Assembly (NCBI GenBank): GCA_020850915.1
Contig: JADZDV010000330.1
Coordinates: forward strand, 1-16,996
Length of the DNA: 16,996 bases
Direction: 5' to 3'
Source: Chloroflexota bacterium
GTDB lineage: Bacteria; Chloroflexota; UBA6077; JADZDV01
Within the stretch, counting starts at the first letter, position 1; each line of letters begins with the position of its first letter. The notes beneath the pieces were generated by a model, which ran no database searches, was not told the origin of the DNA, and saw only the letters and a list, made by a program, of their open reading frames with translations. The translations under genes were made by a program, and so were the position numbers. Positions 14,423 to 16,996 of the stretch are shown here, in pieces.

Positions 14423-15670
14423 GTGATCCCACCAACCGACAGGACCGGCACGCTCAAGGCCGAGCGGCGGAGGGACAGCCAGCAGTGGCTGCTCGACTGG
14501 ATGGTCAAGACCACCGGCCGGACGCACAACTTCGCCTACGATCACCGCGAGATCCCGGCCGAGGTGAAGACGTATCGCCAGATCCCGCGAGTCATGGAGA
14601 AGAGCGCCCGCCACCAGGAGACGATCGCGCGCGCCGCCGAGGCTGCCGGCCACAGCCTCTCCGCCTGCGACCTCTACCACAAAGCCGCGCAGAATTATCG
14701 GACCGCGCAGCACGCCATCTTCTACGACGATCACCCGGACAAGGTCCACCTCCACCGCAAGATGCTGGAGTGCTTCGAGGGCATCATGCGCACCGCCGAG
14801 TACCCGATCGAGCGGGTGGAGATCGACTGGGAAGGTGTACAGATCCAGGCCAACTTCCACAAGGTGCCGGACGCGAAGAACGCGCCCACGATCCTTTTTG
14901 TACCGGGGATGGACCAGACCAAGGAAGCCGTGCCCGACCCGATGAACAACATCTTCGTTCGTCGCGGCCTGAACGTCCTGTCGGTGGACGGCCCCGGCCA
15001 GGGCACCAGCAACATGCGGAAGATCCGCGTGACGGCCGACAACCACGAGCGCGCCACCAGCGCCTGCCTCGCCTGGCTGACGAAGCGGCCGGAAGTGGAC
15101 CCCGAGCGGATCGGCGTGATGGGCGGCTCCATGGGCTCCTACTGGGGCGCCCGCCTGGCAGCGCTGGACCCGCGCGTGAAGGCGTTCGCCAGCTCCGCGG
15201 CCTGCTACGGCACCAAGCGAGCCATTTTCGAGGAGGCCTCGCCACGGTTCAAGCAGATCTTCATGTACATGGCCGGCATCCACGACGAGGACGAGTTCGA
15301 CAGGATGGCCGAGACGATGCACAACTTCGGCTACGGCCAGAAGATCAAGTGCTTCACCCTGATGGTGCTCGGTGAGTACGACCCGCTCTGCCATCTGGAG
15401 GAGGGTCTCGCCTTCTACGAGGAGGTCGCAGGTCCGAAGGAGATCTGGGTGCTGGAGAACGAGTTCCATGTGCCGCGCAGCTCGCGCAACGTCGGCGGCG
15501 GCGCGGTGGACCCGTTCATGGTGGACTGGCTGAAGGAAGCGCTGTTTGACAGCAAGCCGAGGGACCTGAACAGGGTTGTGCTGGTCCACGACCGCGGCGG
15601 CCAGGGCCCCTACAGCGGCACGCTGAGCGGCGTGGAGGACGTCTACCTCGGCTGGCGGCTGGACTCCTGA
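14423..15670 (+). CDS. Alpha/beta hydrolase, 2,6-dihydroxypseudooxynicotine hydrolase-like
   Basis: This 415-residue protein has an N-terminal helical region (about 40-130, including CDLYHKAAQNYRTAQHAIF) and an alpha/beta-hydrolase core. The nucleophile elbow is MGGSMGS (Ser236), the acid is probably Asp320 in LGEYDPLCH, and the base His349 in NEFHVPRSS. VDGPGQGTSN, an oxyanion-side loop, is also seen. This architecture is that of the DHPON hydrolase/FrsA-like esterases, some of which cleave carbon-carbon bonds in aromatic or N-heterocycle breakdown. AAGGAG lies 5 nt before the GTG at 14423, which decides the start; earlier in-frame starts overlap the cupin promoter region. It is flanked by two paralogous cupins and near an ABC substrate-binding protein, which suits a catabolic role. 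The substrate is unknown. Confidence 0.87.
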   Translation: MIPPTDRTGTLKAERRRDSQQWLLDWMVKTTGRTHNFAYDHREIPAEVKTYRQIPRVMEKSARHQETIARAAEAAGHSLSACDLYHKAAQNYRTAQHAIFYDDHPDKVHLHRKMLECFEGIMRTAEYPIERVEIDWEGVQIQANFHKVPDAKNAPTILFVPGMDQTKEAVPDPMNNIFVRRGLNVLSVDGPGQGTSNMRKIRVTADNHERATSACLAWLTKRPEVDPERIGVMGGSMGSYWGARLAALDPRVKAFASSAACYGTKRAIFEEASPRFKQIFMYMAGIHDEDEFDRMAETMHNFGYGQKIKCFTLMVLGEYDPLCHLEEGLAFYEEVAGPKEIWVLENEFHVPRSSRNVGGGAVDPFMVDWLKEALFDSKPRDLNRVVLVHDRGGQGPYSGTLSGVEDVYLGWRLDS

Positions 15671-15710
15671 GCTCGTCTCGGCGCGCTCTCGGCTGACTGG
15701 GTTGATGTGA

Positions 15711-15750
15711 CGTGGAGCAGGGCGGATCTCGAGATCCGCCCTGCTCCACG
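15711..15750. repeat. Perfect 40-nt palindrome between convergent genes
   Basis: Two 20-nt arms, starting CGTGGAGCAGG and ending CCTGCTCCACG, meet at a central CTCGAG with no spacer. GTGA before and TTCAC after extend the pairing by four more bases with one bulged T. It lies between the stops of the rightward hydrolase (15670) and the leftward cupin (15787), so it could end both transcripts as a strong hairpin. There is no T-run. It could also be a dispersed palindromic repeat or a protein-binding site. Confidence 0.85.
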
Positions 15751-15786
15751 TTCACCGGTTAGGTCCGCGAGCGTTCTGTGAAAGCC

Positions 15787-16134
15787 CTATTCGTGAAAGT
15801 GGCGCTCGCCTTCCGAGCCCTTGCCGCCAACGAGGTTCTTCAGACTCAGGAAGTACGAGTCCTCGATGCTTTCGACCCTGTGCGGCACGTTGGAAGGGAT
15901 GTGGACCACGTCGCCGGGCCGGATGACGGCTTCCTCGCCGTCGACGAACACCCGCATGGCGCCGCTCAGTACGCTAATGATCTGCTCGTGCGGGTGGCTG
16001 TGCAGCTTTGGTCCCTGGCCGGCCGGCCAGAGAGCCCGGTTGACCTCAATCGCGTCGCCCACAAGAGCAGCGCCCTGGGTGTTGCGTGTCGGACTCTGGC
16101 GCTGCTCCAGCTCGTCCCAGGTGAAGACGTCCAT
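15787..16134 (-). CDS. Small single-domain cupin, copy 2
   Basis: This 115-residue single cupin is a paralogue of the one at 13857-14222. From the HSHPHEQIIS motif onward the two align without gaps for about 66 residues and are more than half identical by eye. Likely metal ligands are His45, His47, Glu50/Gln51 and His85 (in IPSNVPHRV). It is 3 residues shorter than copy 1 in the N-terminal loop and lacks the last few residues. GGAGG lies 5 nt before the ATG at 16134, so the longer reading upstream is rejected. It is divergent from the substrate-binding protein gene. It may be a sensor, isomerase or dioxygenase; nothing in the sequence decides. Confidence 0.87.
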   Translation of the reverse strand: MDVFTWDELEQRQSPTRNTQGAALVGDAIEVNRALWPAGQGPKLHSHPHEQIISVLSGAMRVFVDGEEAVIRPGDVVHIPSNVPHRVESIEDSYFLSLKNLVGGKGSEGERHFHE

Positions 16135-16175
16135 GCTGACCTCCGGTGGCCGGCCTGAGTACTCGGCGAAGCATC

Positions 16176-16187
16176 CGCCTCGAGGCG
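16176..16187. promoter_or_regulatory. Candidate operator, 12-nt perfect palindrome
   Basis: CGCCTCGAGGCG lies just downstream of the leftward TTGACA at 16194-16199, where the -35/-10 spacer of cupin copy 2 would be. The position suits a repressor site, but the site is short and GC-rich. No matching palindrome was seen before cupin copy 1. Confidence 0.25.
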
Positions 16188-16193
16188 ACCGTC

Positions 16194-16199
16194 TGTCAA
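16194..16199 (-). promoter_or_regulatory. Candidate -35 box for cupin copy 2
   Basis: Read leftward this is an exact TTGACA, 59 nt before the ATG at 16134, mirroring cupin copy 1. The -10 region at 17-nt spacing (GGATGC) is poor, so an activator or a different -10 may be needed. Confidence 0.42.
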
Positions 16200-16213
16200 G
16201 CACCGCGATCTCG

Positions 16214-16242
16214 TTGCATTGCACCCAACAGCCTGCTACGCT
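16214..16242 (+). promoter_or_regulatory. Candidate promoter for the substrate-binding protein
   Basis: TTGCAT and TACGCT are 17 nt apart, each with three matches to consensus. The spacing is ideal but the boxes are weak. It would give a leader of about 56 nt before the ATG at 16305. Confidence 0.33.
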
Positions 16243-16304
16243 TGTGTCCGGCATCGTCACCAGGTCCGGTTCGAAGACCAGATTCCGACCGAGAGGTTGT
16301 GAGG

Positions 16305-16996
16305 ATGAGCGTACTCAGTCCGGCAGACGATTCTTCGCGGCGGATCCCACGCCGAGCGTTCCTCAAGCTGGCCGGCACCATCGGCCTCGGCTCCGCGGCA
16401 GGCGGCCTGCTCTTGGTCGCCTGCCAGTCGACCTCGGCTCCCGCGCCCAGGGCGCCTGAAGCGCCCACCTCCGCCCCCGCCAGGCCGGCTGCGCCCGCCG
16501 CGCCCGCGCCAGCCGCCCCGGCTGCTCCGCCGCCCGCCGTGGCTCCGGCGGCCCCGGCTGCCTCGCCGGCAGCTGCTGCCCCCGTGGCCTCTCCCGCCAG
16601 GCCGCCCGGAGAGATCATGACGGCGAACATCGCCTACGTGATCAACCTGAACTCGCTGGCGCTGATGGTCGCGCGGGAGAAGGGCTTCTGGCTGGAGGAA
16701 GGCCTGGACGTCAAGCTCAAGAGCTTCAACAGCGGCACTGACGCCGCGAAGGCGCTCCAGATCGGCGAGGTCCAGTACAGCTTCTCCGCGACGTCCAACT
16801 TCCTGCCGGCGCGCGAGCAGGGCATCCCGATGCAGATCATCATGTTCGACATGGGCGACCAGACCACTGCTCGGTCGGACAGCCAGTTGGCGATCGTCGC
16901 GCTGGCTGGACAAGGGATTGAGGCGGGGAAGCCGGCGACCCTGGCCGGCAAGAAGGTCGGCACGCAGGTTGGCCAGACGCCAAACGACTATCTGAC
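16305..16996 (+). CDS. ABC transporter substrate-binding lipoprotein, SsuA/NMT1-like (partial, 3' end cut)
   Basis: The first 230 codons are present and the gene runs off the window. The N-terminus has a twin-arginine-type motif PRRAFLKLAG (15-24), a hydrophobic segment and a lipobox LLVAC with Cys40, so it is probably a Tat-exported lipoprotein. A Pro/Ala-rich linker (about 42-103) leads to the periplasmic-binding fold, which opens with TANIAYVINLNSLALMVARE, KGFWLEEGLDVKL, and later FSATSNFLPAREQGIP and LAGKKVGTQVG. These match the NMT1/THI5/SsuA family that binds sulfonates, nitrate or pyrimidine- and aromatic-like compounds. The ATG has GAGAGG 8 nt upstream. Permease and ATPase genes, if present, would lie beyond 16996. 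The ligand is unknown. Confidence 0.9.
   Translation, partial: MSVLSPADDSSRRIPRRAFLKLAGTIGLGSAAGGLLLVACQSTSAPAPRAPEAPTSAPARPAAPAAPAPAAPAAPPPAVAPAAPAASPAAAAPVASPARPPGEIMTANIAYVINLNSLALMVAREKGFWLEEGLDVKLKSFNSGTDAAKALQIGEVQYSFSATSNFLPAREQGIPMQIIMFDMGDQTTARSDSQLAIVALAGQGIEAGKPATLAGKKVGTQVGQTPNDYL

Noticed and set aside
14408..15589. Leftward 393-codon frame opposite the alpha/beta hydrolase
   Set aside because: The hydrolase has a full catalytic set and a strong RBS. The antisense frame is rich in His, Val and Arg with no fold signature.

Overview
The window is high-GC bacterial DNA (about two thirds G+C by eye), densely coded, with many GTG and TTG starts and strong Shine-Dalgarno sequences. 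No rRNA, tRNA, CRISPR array or transposase is visible. The gene order, a tail-anchored small membrane protein and a twin-arginine lipoprotein with a Pro/Ala linker recall Chloroflexota (Thermomicrobia-like or uncultured relatives). That placement is an inference from memory, not a measured result.

Left part (130-8368), core metabolism. A dolichol-phosphate-mannose-synthase-like glycosyltransferase runs leftward. Divergent from it is a tightly packed rightward operon, mnmA-larE-coaBC-folE-folK-mnmE (1059-6644), with successive overlaps of 8, 1, 14 and 4 nt and one 12-nt gap. It combines both arms of tRNA U34 modification (MnmA thiolation, MnmE aminomethylation), two folate genes that could feed the tetrahydrofolate cofactor of MnmE, coenzyme A synthesis, and an orphan LarE sulfur transferase of the three-cysteine type. 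CoaBC lacks the usual Asn and Cys of its decarboxylase half. A tail-anchored small protein and a site-2-protease-like M50 peptidase with CBS domains follow.

Middle (8372-13836), accessory metabolism. After a possible gene remnant there is a leftward pair: an amidohydrolase with Asn in place of the usual catalytic Glu, then a LeuA/homocitrate-synthase-like DRE-TIM enzyme without a regulatory domain. Divergent from it is a 752-residue protein with an N-terminal HAD phosphatase and a C-terminal GT20 synthase. This reverses the familiar synthase-phosphatase order of trehalose enzymes and probably makes and dephosphorylates a trehalose-like sugar in one polypeptide.

Right part (13857-16996), a probable uptake and catabolic locus. 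Two closely related small cupins (leftward) are each divergent from a metabolic gene (rightward): first an alpha/beta hydrolase resembling 2,6-dihydroxypseudooxynicotine hydrolase, then an SsuA/NMT1-type ABC substrate-binding lipoprotein cut by the window end. A perfect 40-nt palindrome lies between the two units. Both cupins have an exact TTGACA about 60 nt upstream of their starts. This repeated cupin/effector layout is the best candidate here for an undescribed system. Its substrate cannot be read from the sequence.
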